19,798 nt of DNA from contig DCPZ01000066.1 in the NCBI GenBank assembly GCA_002323795.1, forward strand, positions 2,980-22,777, in the 5' to 3' direction. Shown one piece after another: positions 8,431 through 16,434 of the stretch. Position 1 is the stretch's first letter. Each line of letters begins with the position of its first letter. The stretch comes from Flavobacteriales bacterium UBA1531 (GTDB taxonomy: Bacteria > Bacteroidota > Bacteroidia > Flavobacteriales_D > Sanyastnellaceae). The notes beneath the pieces were generated by a model. That model was not told the DNA's origin. It saw nothing but the letters and a program-made list of their open reading frames with translations, and ran no database searches. The position numbers and the translations under genes were made by a program.

Positions 8431-11058
8431 ATGAACCAATTCAACATGAAAATTAGCGCAATCAGACCATTCCTTCTTATTTTCATAGGAGCCGCAATCA
8501 CAATGATGCCCCATGAAGCATTCAGTCAGCGCGGGAAAAAATCAAAAAAGAATAAGAGCAGTTCCGCAACACCTCCAGCTAAGCGCGGAGGGAAAGACGA
8601 TCCCAAGCCACTCGAAGAATTGACAAAAGATGCTGTTGCGACTGAAGGTCTGTTTACGCTGTACTCCGATACCACAAATGGCGGCGGGTGGATGGCAATC
8701 CCGGATTCGATGCTGCAAAAGCAATTCATCTACTTTTCGCATGTTGAAGACGGAGTTGCTGAATCAGGATACACTCGCGGAAGCTACCGGAATAGCAAAG
8801 TGATTTCATTCCATAAACATTTCAATCGCATCGAAATTCATGCTGAAAACACCAACTATTTCTTCGATCCAGAATCACCACTCTCCAAGGCCAATGAAGC
8901 AAACATCAATACTCCGATCATTGCCAGCTTGAGCATTCAAGGAATCGACTCCTCGAAAACGACCTATGCGATTTCAAATGGAGACCTGTTCTTAAAAGAA
9001 GGTCTTGAGATGATTAAGCGTCCATCGCGAAAGCCAGGCGAATCAGTTTTGGGCAAGTTATCCCGGGAGAAGTCAAAAATAATTGACATCAACAATTACC
9101 CAGAAAACACTGAAGTAACAGTCGATTATGTCTACGATAATCCTGCCCCAAAAATTGGAGGGGCCGCGATTGAAGATGCGCGCGCCATTACTGTGCGTTA
9201 CCAACATAGCATTCTCAATCTCCCCAAAAAAGGATTCTCTCCTCGTCCGGACGATGCTCGAATAGGCTACTTCGCCACCCAGAAAGAGCACATGACTTCG
9301 GCCTCTTCAACGCCCTGGAAAGACATGATCCACCGCTGGCGGTTGGAGAAGCAAAACCCAGATTCGGCGATGTCTCCACCTGTCACACCCATCGTTTGGT
9401 GGATTGAAAACACGACACCCTATGAATTTCGCGAATACATCCGCACGGGTGTTGAGAAGTGGAATCAAGCTTTTGAGTTGATTGGATACGAAGATGCAGT
9501 TGTCGTGAAGGTTCAGCCAGACAGCGCTGATTGGGATGCTGGAGATATCCGTTACAACGTCTTGCGGTGGACTTCTTCTCCAAGCCCCAGATACAGTGGA
9601 TATGGCCCAAGTTTTGTCGATCCACGTACCGGAGAGATTTTGGGGGCAGACATAATGCTTGAATGGAGTGGCATGACGGGACGCCTCTGGAGATCAGAGG
9701 TCTTTCAAAATGCGGGTTACGCAGATTGGACGGAAGACGAAGAAGTTCCTTCATCACGAGCCCTCTACGCCGAAAGCATTCACCGTTGTGATGCTGGCTC
9801 AGTTCAGGCTCAGCAAACACTTTTTGGTGCTGCAGCGATTCGGATGCGATCATTTACTACCGAAGACCAAGAAAAGTTCACACGTGAAACATTGCACCGC
9901 CTCGTATTGCACGAGGTTGGTCACACATTGGGATTGAGCCACAATATGGCAGGATCTACAATGCAGAGTCCGGAAGATTTAAAAAACTCCGAAATTGTAA
10001 ACGCAGAAGGAATGTCCAACAGCGTGATGGATTATCCTTCAATCAATTTCGCTCGAAAAAAATCGGAACAAACAAAGTTTTTCGATGATGCACCGGGACC
10101 TTATGATAAGTGGGTCATCGACTATGGATACTCTGCTGCACTATCCGATTCCAAAGAAGAAGCATTGCGTTTGGAGTCTATCCTGAGCAAATCCAATGCA
10201 CCAGATTTGATGTTCGGCAACGATGCCGATGACATGCGCCGGCCAGGCGGAGGCATGAACCCGGACGTCAACATCTATGATTTGTCCAACGATCCTGTAG
10301 CGTACGCCGCAGAGCGATGTGAATTGGTCAATGAGCTCTTGCCAAGAATCATTGAAGAATATGGTGGAGATGAGCAGTCAAGCTACCAAGAAGTGCGACG
10401 AGCCTATCTGACATTGACAGGCGAGTACGCCACGCAATTGGGCGTAATGACTCGCCAGATTGGTGGAGTTCGATACAACCGCGCACGTCCATCGCAACAG
10501 TCAGTAGCGCCCCTTCAGCCGGTATCAGAGGCAGATCAAAAGGCTGCGATGAAAGCCCTTGCGACCTATGCCTTTGCACCGGATGCTTTCACTGCATCTA
10601 AATCTGTTTACGGATACCTGCAGAGCCAGCGACGAGGTTTTGGATTCTTCGCACAACCAGAAGACCCAAAAATTCATGCTCGAATCGCATCCGCTCAGAA
10701 AAATGCCCTCCGTCACCTGTTACATCCCCGCGTTTTGCAGAGACTCATTGACGCCTCGGAGTACGGCAACACTTACGGCATCGACGAATACATGAGAGCA
10801 TTGACGGATGCCATTTTCAAAACGGACTTGAGAAGCGCAGTGAATACACAGCGCCAACAACTTCAAATTGAATATGTAAAAGGACTGGTCGCTGCACTCG
10901 GGCCAAAGACGAAATATGATGTCATAACTCAGTCTATGGTGCTCTCGACACTGAAGAGAATCCAACGCGAACAACGGAACGCATCAGCGCCCAATGCACT
11001 GACCCGAGCGCATCGCAACCATTTGGTCTTCATCATTGACAAAGCGTTAGAAGCCTAA
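8431..11058 (+). CDS. Exported zinc-dependent metalloprotease (DUF5117/DUF4953 type)
   Basis: An 875-residue periplasmic or secreted protease of a family common in Bacteroidota. A signal peptide ends near residue 33 (HEAFSQ). It is followed by a basic, low-complexity stretch (RGKKSKKNKSSS), then the DUF5117-like region around 80-280. The catalytic metzincin motif HEVGHTLGLSH lies at 494-504, giving three zinc-binding histidines and the general-base Glu495. A Met-turn candidate, NSVMDYPS, follows about 30 residues later (Met533). The C-terminal third is helical and contains no type IX sorting tail, so periplasmic or outer-membrane-associated location is more likely than release. An in-frame ATG at 8446 (MKISAIRPF) gives an equally good, more compact signal peptide and could be the true start. 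Substrate unknown. Confidence 0.9.
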   Translation: MNQFNMKISAIRPFLLIFIGAAITMMPHEAFSQRGKKSKKNKSSSATPPAKRGGKDDPKPLEELTKDAVATEGLFTLYSDTTNGGGWMAIPDSMLQKQFIYFSHVEDGVAESGYTRGSYRNSKVISFHKHFNRIEIHAENTNYFFDPESPLSKANEANINTPIIASLSIQGIDSSKTTYAISNGDLFLKEGLEMIKRPSRKPGESVLGKLSREKSKIIDINNYPENTEVTVDYVYDNPAPKIGGAAIEDARAITVRYQHSILNLPKKGFSPRPDDARIGYFATQKEHMTSASSTPWKDMIHRWRLEKQNPDSAMSPPVTPIVWWIENTTPYEFREYIRTGVEKWNQAFELIGYEDAVVVKVQPDSADWDAGDIRYNVLRWTSSPSPRYSGYGPSFVDPRTGEILGADIMLEWSGMTGRLWRSEVFQNAGYADWTEDEEVPSSRALYAESIHRCDAGSVQAQQTLFGAAAIRMRSFTTEDQEKFTRETLHRLVLHEVGHTLGLSHNMAGSTMQSPEDLKNSEIVNAEGMSNSVMDYPSINFARKKSEQTKFFDDAPGPYDKWVIDYGYSAALSDSKEEALRLESILSKSNAPDLMFGNDADDMRRPGGGMNPDVNIYDLSNDPVAYAAERCELVNELLPRIIEEYGGDEQSSYQEVRRAYLTLTGEYATQLGVMTRQIGGVRYNRARPSQQSVAPLQPVSEADQKAAMKALATYAFAPDAFTASKSVYGYLQSQRRGFGFFAQPEDPKIHARIASAQKNALRHLLHPRVLQRLIDASEYGNTYGIDEYMRALTDAIFKTDLRSAVNTQRQQLQIEYVKGLVAALGPKTKYDVITQSMVLSTLKRIQREQRNASAPNALTRAHRNHLVFIIDKALEA

Positions 11059-11090
11059 CAGCATATCGTTGAAAAGCTGTGGAGAACTGA

Positions 11091-11121
11091 AAGAGGAAAT
11101 GGTCAAAGACTGTTTCCTCTT
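11091..11121 (+). terminator. Rho-independent-type terminator after the metalloprotease gene
   Basis: AAGAGGAAA and TTTCCTCTT form a 9-bp perfect stem. Inside the loop GTC-AAA-GAC can make a small second stem. The tail (CTTGCTTTA) is only moderately T-rich. It lies 33 nt after the stop and before the next gene, so it probably ends the htpG-led transcript or the protease transcript. Confidence 0.6.
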
Positions 11122-11178
11122 CTTGCTTTAGCAACTAAATTAACGCATGATTCTGAAGTCAATCCACCACTCGCTCTT

Positions 11179-11643
11179 ATGAAATCACCTGATCGAATCT
11201 TCAAGGTCATGGGGGGTAAAGTCGAGCACGATGTCTGCGCGTACATCGCATCAATGCTTCACGAGCAAAGCATTGAAGTCCATGTGGGTTGTGACAGCCA
11301 GAACTTCAAGCGGCACACAATTTACGCCACAACAGTAGTGTTTCGCTTTCCCGGCAATGGCGCACACGTGATTTACAGAAAAGAAAAGCTCCCTAAAATT
11401 GACGATCTGTGGACCAAACTTTGGGGGGAAACAGAACGGTCTGTGGCATTGGCGCGTCTCATTCTCGAGGAGTGCAATATCCGAGTCAAACAAATCGACC
11501 TCGACTACAATTCAGACCCCGCTTATCCGTCTCAGAAATTGATTGCGGCTTCTGCAGGGTATATATCCTCGTTGGGATTCGAAGCCAAGGCCAAACCAAA
11601 CTTATTGATGGCAGCTTGGGCTGCTAATGTTCTTTGCCAGTAG
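11179..11643 (+). CDS. DUF458 (YkuK-type) RNase H-like fold protein
   Basis: A small cytoplasmic protein of 154 residues. It matches the DUF458/RNase H-like family: EVHVGCDSQN with an acidic residue at position 39 at the end of the first strand, a central LDYNSDPAYPSQKL segment, then GYISSLGFEAKAKP and a C-terminal helix AAWAANVL. The aspartate at 39 and the later DLDYN acidic residues are where RNase H-fold enzymes bind metal, so a nuclease role is possible but not shown for this family. It follows a terminator and a gap of 57 nt and converges with the SRPBCC gene 25 nt away, so it is probably transcribed alone. Family assignment is from memory of the motif pattern. Confidence 0.75.
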   Translation: MKSPDRIFKVMGGKVEHDVCAYIASMLHEQSIEVHVGCDSQNFKRHTIYATTVVFRFPGNGAHVIYRKEKLPKIDDLWTKLWGETERSVALARLILEECNIRVKQIDLDYNSDPAYPSQKLIAASAGYISSLGFEAKAKPNLLMAAWAANVLCQ

Positions 11644-11668
11644 CCAACGCTCGATTCACGATACCCCT

Positions 11669-12136
11669 TCACGGCTTTTTAGACACCGGAAAGATATCAT
11701 TCAGGATCGATTCTCGATGGCGAAAAATGCCCTGCACTTTTTTGTGAATCGGAGCGCCGAATAATTCACCGATTGATCCGCCAGGTAATGCATAATGTAA
11801 AACGTCCTCCATCAGCACACCACCATCTTTTTCAGAAAAACGATGCAAATGATGCCAGAAACGATATGGACCAAACCGCTGCTCATCAATGAAATGCGAA
11901 CCAGGAACGGCCTGCGTGATTTCAGTAACCCAATTCATAGGGATACCCAAAAAAGGGCGAATGCGATAGGCAATGATTTGACCTGCATAAGTGGGCTCAT
12001 TCGCTCCTGATAAAATCTCGAAAGACATGTCCTCCGGGGTGATGCGATCCAAATTGCCCGGAACGCTGAAAAAATCCCATGCTTCCTCAAGTGAAATCGG
12101 AAGCCATTGTTCACTTTCTAATCGATGAATCTTCAT
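11669..12136 (-). CDS. SRPBCC-family (START-like) protein
   Basis: A 155-residue protein with the helix-grip fold pattern of SRPBCC proteins. The N-terminus reads MKIHRLESEQWLPISLEEAW, followed by FFSVPGNLDRITPEDM, the ligand-pocket opening typical of the group sometimes annotated as cell-division inhibitor-like or cyclase/dehydrase. The strand pairs FIDEQRFGPYRFWHHLHRF and VLMEDVLHYALPGG are also typical, as is the C-terminal long helix with FRHRESIL. These proteins bind hydrophobic ligands in the cytoplasm, and the ligand here is unknown. The gene has no close partner on its strand. Its 5' side carries a compact promoter-ORF-terminator unit (12184-12302) that could control it. Confidence 0.8.
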   Translation of the reverse strand: MKIHRLESEQWLPISLEEAWDFFSVPGNLDRITPEDMSFEILSGANEPTYAGQIIAYRIRPFLGIPMNWVTEITQAVPGSHFIDEQRFGPYRFWHHLHRFSEKDGGVLMEDVLHYALPGGSIGELFGAPIHKKVQGIFRHRESILNDIFPVSKKP

Positions 12137-12183
12137 AACCTAGAAACGATTGTGAAGGCTCTATTGTTCTCGTCCAATGGTGC

Positions 12184-12219
12184 AAAAAAAATGAAGCATC
12201 CGCCGTTGCAGATGCTTCA
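12184..12219 (-). terminator. Strong intrinsic terminator, minus strand
   Basis: Read on the minus strand: TGAAGCATC, a 10-nt loop, GATGCTTCA, then eight T residues (plus-strand A-run 12184-12191). The 9-bp perfect stem followed directly by the T-run is a textbook terminator in this direction only. Confidence 0.85.
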
Positions 12220-12261
12220 CTACGATTCACAACTAGGTCCTCCAAGAACTAAAAGCTCCAT
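12220..12261 (-). CDS. Possible 13-codon leader peptide
   Basis: ATG at 12261 opens a short frame, MELLVLGGPSCES, ending in TAG at 12220-12222, with an in-frame TGA immediately after it as the first bases of the terminator stem. The start is only about 6 nt from the predicted transcription start. A stop codon touching the terminator stem is the layout of a leader peptide or attenuator, but an ORF this short may be chance. No coding bias can be judged. Confidence 0.25.
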   Translation of the reverse strand: MELLVLGGPSCES

Positions 12262-12271
12262 GACCTGTATC

Positions 12272-12302
12272 CAAATATAATCAATTTAACATCTAAATAC
12301 AA
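12272..12302 (-). promoter_or_regulatory. Bacteroidota-type promoter, minus strand
   Basis: On the minus strand TATATTTG (12279-12272) is a full match to the TAnnTTTG -7 element. ATTG ending with TTG at 12302-12300 lies 20 nt upstream, the spacing expected for the -33 TTTG/TTG element. It points at the small RNA or leader unit that ends at 12184. Confidence 0.6.
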
Positions 12303-12392
12303 TGTTTCGAAGAGTTCTTATACGTATGCGGCTATTATTATTCAAGTGCCCTTCGTTTTTATTAAACGGTGAGATAAAACAGTATCAACGTT

Positions 12393-12400
12393 TACATTTG
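12393..12400 (+). promoter_or_regulatory. Candidate -7 element for the O-acetylation-like operon
   Basis: TACATTTG matches TAnnTTTG, but no TTG stands about 20 nt upstream. It ends 4 nt before the ATG at 12405, so if real it would give a leaderless or nearly leaderless mRNA. Confidence 0.35.
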
Positions 12401-12404
12401 TATC

Positions 12405-13604
12405 ATGCCCTTGAAGCCTTCGTTTCTTTCAATCCTCCTGAGCTTTCAGTTCGTTTTCTGTAGTATGATTCTTTGCGAAGACTGCAAAGGTCAGTCTGCT
12501 GCTGAAGAATGGTACTTGCTGGTTCAGGAACGGGCAGAAAAAATGGATTTTAAGTCATTTGCAGCTGAGAATCCGAACTGGATGGTCAATGCCTCAAAAC
12601 CCTCATTGAAAGTTGCGGTTCCAGCTCTCGACCGATTGGAAACAGCCCTCCTGCCTTGGGGCGCGGATCAAGCGCTCGTAGATCAATGCATGCAAGTCTT
12701 ATTCGACTCGAATCACCGGTGCGCGCAAATTATTGGGGTTTTGCATGGCCGCTATGGGCCTTTCATTGAACAAGCGCTAGAATCCGCCTCATTGCCATCT
12801 TCCTTTCAATGGCTTGCGGCAACTACTTCAGCTTTCAACACCGGTTTTGATGAAAATGGAGCTGCCGGGATGTGGGGAATGAGTTCTAACCTTGGACGAG
12901 ACTATGGACTACTCAGTGTCAATGGCATTGATCAACGAAAATTAGCAGAAGAATCAACCAATGCATTCGCGCTGGAATTGGAACGACTCCAGCGGCGCTT
13001 CCCGAAGGACCCACACAGAGTTCTCGTCGCATATTGGAAAGGAATGGCGTTTGCCACCCGTTGGACTGGTAAGCCAGGCTATGACAAAACACTAGACGAA
13101 CAATTGACCCTTCTCAAAGTCCTCAGCCGATTCATGATCAACATCGAGCGTCCGTCTTTCGAACTTGATTGGATTGAGCAGGCGCAAAAATGGCAATTAG
13201 TCAAGTGTGATGGTGAGGGAATGGAACGAAATGTCATCATCCGAGAAGGGATTGCAAGCGATCAAGCGCTCACTGAAATCCTGCCATGGTGGACTTCTGG
13301 TTTCTTGACCTGCGAGGGTGCCGAGAAATATGGTGCGCGCCTGCCCGAAATGGCGCGACCGAAGCCAACCGAATCAAAGCCAAAACCAAATCGGCAAGTA
13401 GATTCCTCCCCCTCCATTGCCATGGAAAATGCGCCAATTGAAAATGCCATTCCATGCATTCTCTACACGGTCAAAAAAGGCGATACACTTTGGAACATTG
13501 CCCAACGCTATCCTGGCATAACGCCTGAGGAGCTGGCTGAAATCAATGCAATCTCTGATTACATTCGCATCGGCCAAACCATTTGCGTGCCGGATAAAAG
13601 ATGA
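12405..13604 (+). CDS. LysM protein with degenerate lytic-transglycosylase-like domain
   Basis: A 399-residue exported protein. Signal peptide about 1-30. Residues 128-240 align by eye with the MltD/SLT fold: LPSSFQWLAATTSAFN, then GAAGMWGMSSNLGRDYGL, then the AYWKGMA position of the usual AYNAGPG. The family's catalytic Glu (LPLVESGFN) is replaced by Thr at 141, and the AYNAG motif is also lost, so transglycosylase activity is unlikely. A Pro/Lys-rich linker (316-332) leads to a C-terminal LysM domain at 353-396 (YTVKKGDTLWNIAQRY), which binds peptidoglycan GlcNAc chains. It is the first gene of a four-gene operon and overlaps the next by ATGA. A role as a peptidoglycan-docking subunit for the downstream acetylation proteins is inferred. 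Start choice rests on the signal peptide; M21 would lose it. Confidence 0.8.
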   Translation: MPLKPSFLSILLSFQFVFCSMILCEDCKGQSAAEEWYLLVQERAEKMDFKSFAAENPNWMVNASKPSLKVAVPALDRLETALLPWGADQALVDQCMQVLFDSNHRCAQIIGVLHGRYGPFIEQALESASLPSSFQWLAATTSAFNTGFDENGAAGMWGMSSNLGRDYGLLSVNGIDQRKLAEESTNAFALELERLQRRFPKDPHRVLVAYWKGMAFATRWTGKPGYDKTLDEQLTLLKVLSRFMINIERPSFELDWIEQAQKWQLVKCDGEGMERNVIIREGIASDQALTEILPWWTSGFLTCEGAEKYGARLPEMARPKPTESKPKPNRQVDSSPSIAMENAPIENAIPCILYTVKKGDTLWNIAQRYPGITPEELAEINAISDYIRIGQTICVPDKR

Positions 13605-15190
13605 AACCTAAAAAGCAGCCAATCCAGCGCACCATTGCCTTCCTTGCGTCTGTTTTCTTGGCCTTGTTTATTTTCTTACAACGCCCCAAATCCCTGCAAA
13701 ACATCGTTTGGGAGTTTCCTGTTTGGCAGGATCTTCAAAATGGCGACTCGACAATGACCGCAGCAGAAGTTCAAACACTGCTAGACTCCTATGCTGAAAC
13801 AACATTTGCCGACTCGAGCATGGTGAAAAGCGTTTCAGACTCAATCGACATTGCCACTAAGCCGAATGCCATTCCCAATGATTCGTCAGTGGATCTTCAA
13901 CCACCGACTTCTCAGGCCAATGAATCGAGCATTCATGTTGCTGATGTTTTTGATGGCTACGACCGCAGAAATGCGACAAAGATGATTCACCCGGATCTAC
14001 TGCTGCAGGGAAACGCAAAGGGTTTTGCTCGATTATCATCGTTTTTTTCAAAGCTCAATTCTCCTTCACGCTCTCCAAGCTTGCACATTTTTCACTTCGG
14101 AGATTCACAGATTGAAGGTGATCGAATCACCGGTGAACTTCGCGCAAAATGGCAAAAAACTTGGGGCGGAACGGGACCTGGCTTTTTATCCCCTGCTCAA
14201 CCAATTCCATCTTTGGCCATCAAACAAAAATGGTCAAACCAATGGAACAGGTACACACGATTTGGCAAAGTAGACAGCTCAATTCTTCACAATCGCTATG
14301 GCTTTACGGCTTCCTTTGCCCAATATGATCAAACCGAAGAATACGATAAGCCCTGGATTGAATTAAAACCTCATCCCTTGGGTTTCCGGAGTAACCAATC
14401 CTTCGGAGAAATTCATCTTTTTTTTGGCCAGAGCTCCGAAACGACCACCGCAACTCTAACTTTTAATGGCACCTCGATACGCCCAACTCAATTGCAGAGC
14501 GATTCACTCCACTCCCACGTGACCTTGGATCTATCACAAGATTCAATCATTGAAAGTCCCTTCACTTCTTTAAAGATTGAATTTGACGGCCCGTCTCCTG
14601 AATTTCACGCTGTAGGACTTTGGTCTCGCTCCGGAATCACGGTTCATAATGTCGCAATGCGAGGGAGCTCAGGCACGTTGTTCAGGCAAGTGAACCAAAT
14701 GCAATTGAAACAGCAGCTGACATCCGTTCGAACGGAATTGATTTTACTTCAATACGGAGGAAATGCTATTCCTTATTTGAAAGATTCCGCCGCGGTCCGT
14801 CGATTTGGAGGCTGGTTTGCTTCACAAATCCGATTGTTTCAAACCCTTGTGCCGGGCATCCCAATCATTGTGCTTGGACCTTCTGACATGTGCGAAAAGA
14901 TTGGAACGCAAATGCAAACCTATGCCATACTGCCCTTCATGAGGGACGTTTTGAAAATGGAAACCGTGCGCGAAAATGCTCTTTACTGGGATGTCTATGA
15001 AGTGATGGGCGGCTCAGGTTCTATGGCGGCTTGGGTCGAGTCTGTCCCTCCCCTCGCCAGCACCGATCACGTGCATTTCACACCCAAAGGAGCGCGAGAA
15101 ATCGCTGGTCTCTTCAATAAAAGCTTCCAAACCGAATGGGCTCTTTGGCAGAATTGGCAGGCTGATGAAACCCTCGATGCATTGCAATGA
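13601..15190 (+). CDS. Membrane-anchored SGNH/GDSL-fold hydrolase or acetyltransferase (PatB/Ape1-like context)
   Basis: A 529-residue protein with a basic N-terminus and one transmembrane segment at about 11-27, then a Ser/Thr/Asp-rich stalk (45-115), so the catalytic part should be periplasmic. The SGNH blocks are all visible: block I FHFGDSQIEGDR with nucleophile Ser169, block II glycine in AMRGSSG, block III LQYGGN, and block V TDHVHF with Asp489 and His492. Between blocks I and II a beta-rich insert of some 150 residues resembles a carbohydrate-binding or jelly-roll module. The family includes peptidoglycan O-acetyltransferases (PatB), O-acetyl esterases (Ape1) and alginate acetylation proteins (AlgJ/AlgX). 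It overlaps its neighbours on both sides by ATGA and lies before an MBOAT gene. Whether it adds or removes acetyl groups is not decidable from sequence. Confidence 0.82.
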   Translation: MKPKKQPIQRTIAFLASVFLALFIFLQRPKSLQNIVWEFPVWQDLQNGDSTMTAAEVQTLLDSYAETTFADSSMVKSVSDSIDIATKPNAIPNDSSVDLQPPTSQANESSIHVADVFDGYDRRNATKMIHPDLLLQGNAKGFARLSSFFSKLNSPSRSPSLHIFHFGDSQIEGDRITGELRAKWQKTWGGTGPGFLSPAQPIPSLAIKQKWSNQWNRYTRFGKVDSSILHNRYGFTASFAQYDQTEEYDKPWIELKPHPLGFRSNQSFGEIHLFFGQSSETTTATLTFNGTSIRPTQLQSDSLHSHVTLDLSQDSIIESPFTSLKIEFDGPSPEFHAVGLWSRSGITVHNVAMRGSSGTLFRQVNQMQLKQQLTSVRTELILLQYGGNAIPYLKDSAAVRRFGGWFASQIRLFQTLVPGIPIIVLGPSDMCEKIGTQMQTYAILPFMRDVLKMETVRENALYWDVYEVMGGSGSMAAWVESVPPLASTDHVHFTPKGAREIAGLFNKSFQTEWALWQNWQADETLDALQ

Positions 15191-16434
15191 CTCGAAGAGG
15201 CACCATTGTATTGCCTCTGTGCATTTTTTTTGCGATGCTGAGCAATGTCGTCCAATCGCAATTCGACGCGGACAAGGAACATTCAATCTCGCATGAAATC
15301 CCCCGAAATTCAGCGCAATATGAAAACATCTGGGCCACTATAGATTCTGTTCAACGGAGTGAAAAGAGTCAACTATCCATTCTGTACATCGGCGGCTCGC
15401 ACGTGCAAGCCGGTTGGATCGGTCACTTCATGCGCGAACAGCTTTCTTTATGGATGTCTGAAGCACAATGGAGCAGAGGGTTGATGCTGCCCTATCGTTT
15501 GGCAGAAAAAAACACTCCCACTCATTTTCGGACGGAAATGTCTGGAAGCTGGAGCGGCCAGAGTTGTGCCAACCGAAGCTGGATTTCCAATAGCTACGAC
15601 CTTGGATGTGGAACTGGAATAACGGTGCAAACAAATTCTGGACGTGCAAGCATCCAACATGTGGCCTTTCTGCCCGACTCAACAAAAATGATGGCGAACT
15701 CTTTCGACATTTGGACCAATGCAAATCGCAACGAAATCTCCTTAGACTCGACCAGAGGCACAGCCCAAATCACGGAACTTGAATCAGGCATCGGCTGGAG
15801 GATGGAACTCCTATCGCCTGTTGACACGTTCCGACTGAATTTTATAGCAGCCGAAAGCCGTTCTACGCCCCTTGTTTATGACGGAGTCTACGCTCAATTG
15901 GATGCTACCACGCAGATCGTTGTGAACGAATGGGGTCACAACGGTTTGCACATCGAAGACATGCGCAATTGCCATGGATTCAAAGCCCTCGTGAAACGAA
16001 TGAAACCTGACCTGGTAATCATTGGCATCGGACTCAATGATGCAATGAAGGAAAAGGGGTTTCGAATCGAACAGTTTGCTCGAGATTACACCTGGATGGT
16101 TGATGGTTTGCAAGAGGTCCTGCCTGAAGCTGCTTTTCTCCTCATGAGCAATACTCCTGTGAATGAATCCAAGCCCTTTGTGTCCAAACATTCAGATGAA
16201 ATAGAAACGTTCCTTCGGGCCTATTCAAAATCCGCTCAATTCGGTTTTTTTGACTTGGGTAGTGCAATCGGTGGACCTGAAAACATTGACGCATGGATGC
16301 TCAAAGGTTGGATGAAATCAGACGGGATACACTTTCATTCTGCCGGGTATCAACAAATCGCCTACCGCATATTAGGCGGAATTGAACAGGCTTTTAAGAA
16401 TGAAAAAAATACGCGAAATTCGGGGGAAAGATGA
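15187..16434 (+). CDS. Second exported SGNH-fold protein (GGSH variant)
   Basis: A 415-residue protein with a cleavable signal peptide (about 1-25, VVQSQ). SGNH blocks: block I ILYIGGSHVQAGW with Ser71 (GGSH instead of GDSx), block III IGIGLNDA with Asn284, and block V SDGIHFHSAGY with Asp379 and His382. Block II glycine is probably in WGHNG near 249. An inserted beta-rich region separates blocks I and II, as in the preceding gene, suggesting the two are distant paralogues. Predicted location is the periplasm. Catalytic Ser, Asp and His are all kept, so activity is likely despite the block I change. It overlaps both neighbours by ATGA, and a GGGGGAAAG purine run precedes the next start. An esterase or acetyltransferase acting with the MBOAT protein is the inferred role. 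Confidence 0.8.
   Translation: MTRRGTIVLPLCIFFAMLSNVVQSQFDADKEHSISHEIPRNSAQYENIWATIDSVQRSEKSQLSILYIGGSHVQAGWIGHFMREQLSLWMSEAQWSRGLMLPYRLAEKNTPTHFRTEMSGSWSGQSCANRSWISNSYDLGCGTGITVQTNSGRASIQHVAFLPDSTKMMANSFDIWTNANRNEISLDSTRGTAQITELESGIGWRMELLSPVDTFRLNFIAAESRSTPLVYDGVYAQLDATTQIVVNEWGHNGLHIEDMRNCHGFKALVKRMKPDLVIIGIGLNDAMKEKGFRIEQFARDYTWMVDGLQEVLPEAAFLLMSNTPVNESKPFVSKHSDEIETFLRAYSKSAQFGFFDLGSAIGGPENIDAWMLKGWMKSDGIHFHSAGYQQIAYRILGGIEQAFKNEKNTRNSGER

Larger units (their letters stand above)
12184..12267 (-). ncRNA. Predicted small RNA or attenuator leader upstream of the SRPBCC gene
   Basis: On the minus strand a promoter match (12302-12272) would start RNA near 12267, and a strong terminator ends it near 12184, predicting a transcript of about 84 nt. 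The 5' half can fold through AGGTC (12266-12262) with GACCT (12239-12235), enclosing a small hairpin. The 3' half is the terminator. No longer gene on this strand would need the terminator, which is why I propose a free small RNA or a leader that controls the SRPBCC gene starting 48 nt beyond it. No Rfam family is recognised. Confidence 0.5.

Noticed and set aside
12320..12327. ATACGTAT palindrome
   Set aside because: An 8-nt palindrome in AT-rich intergenic DNA is expected by chance, and it aligns with no promoter or gene.
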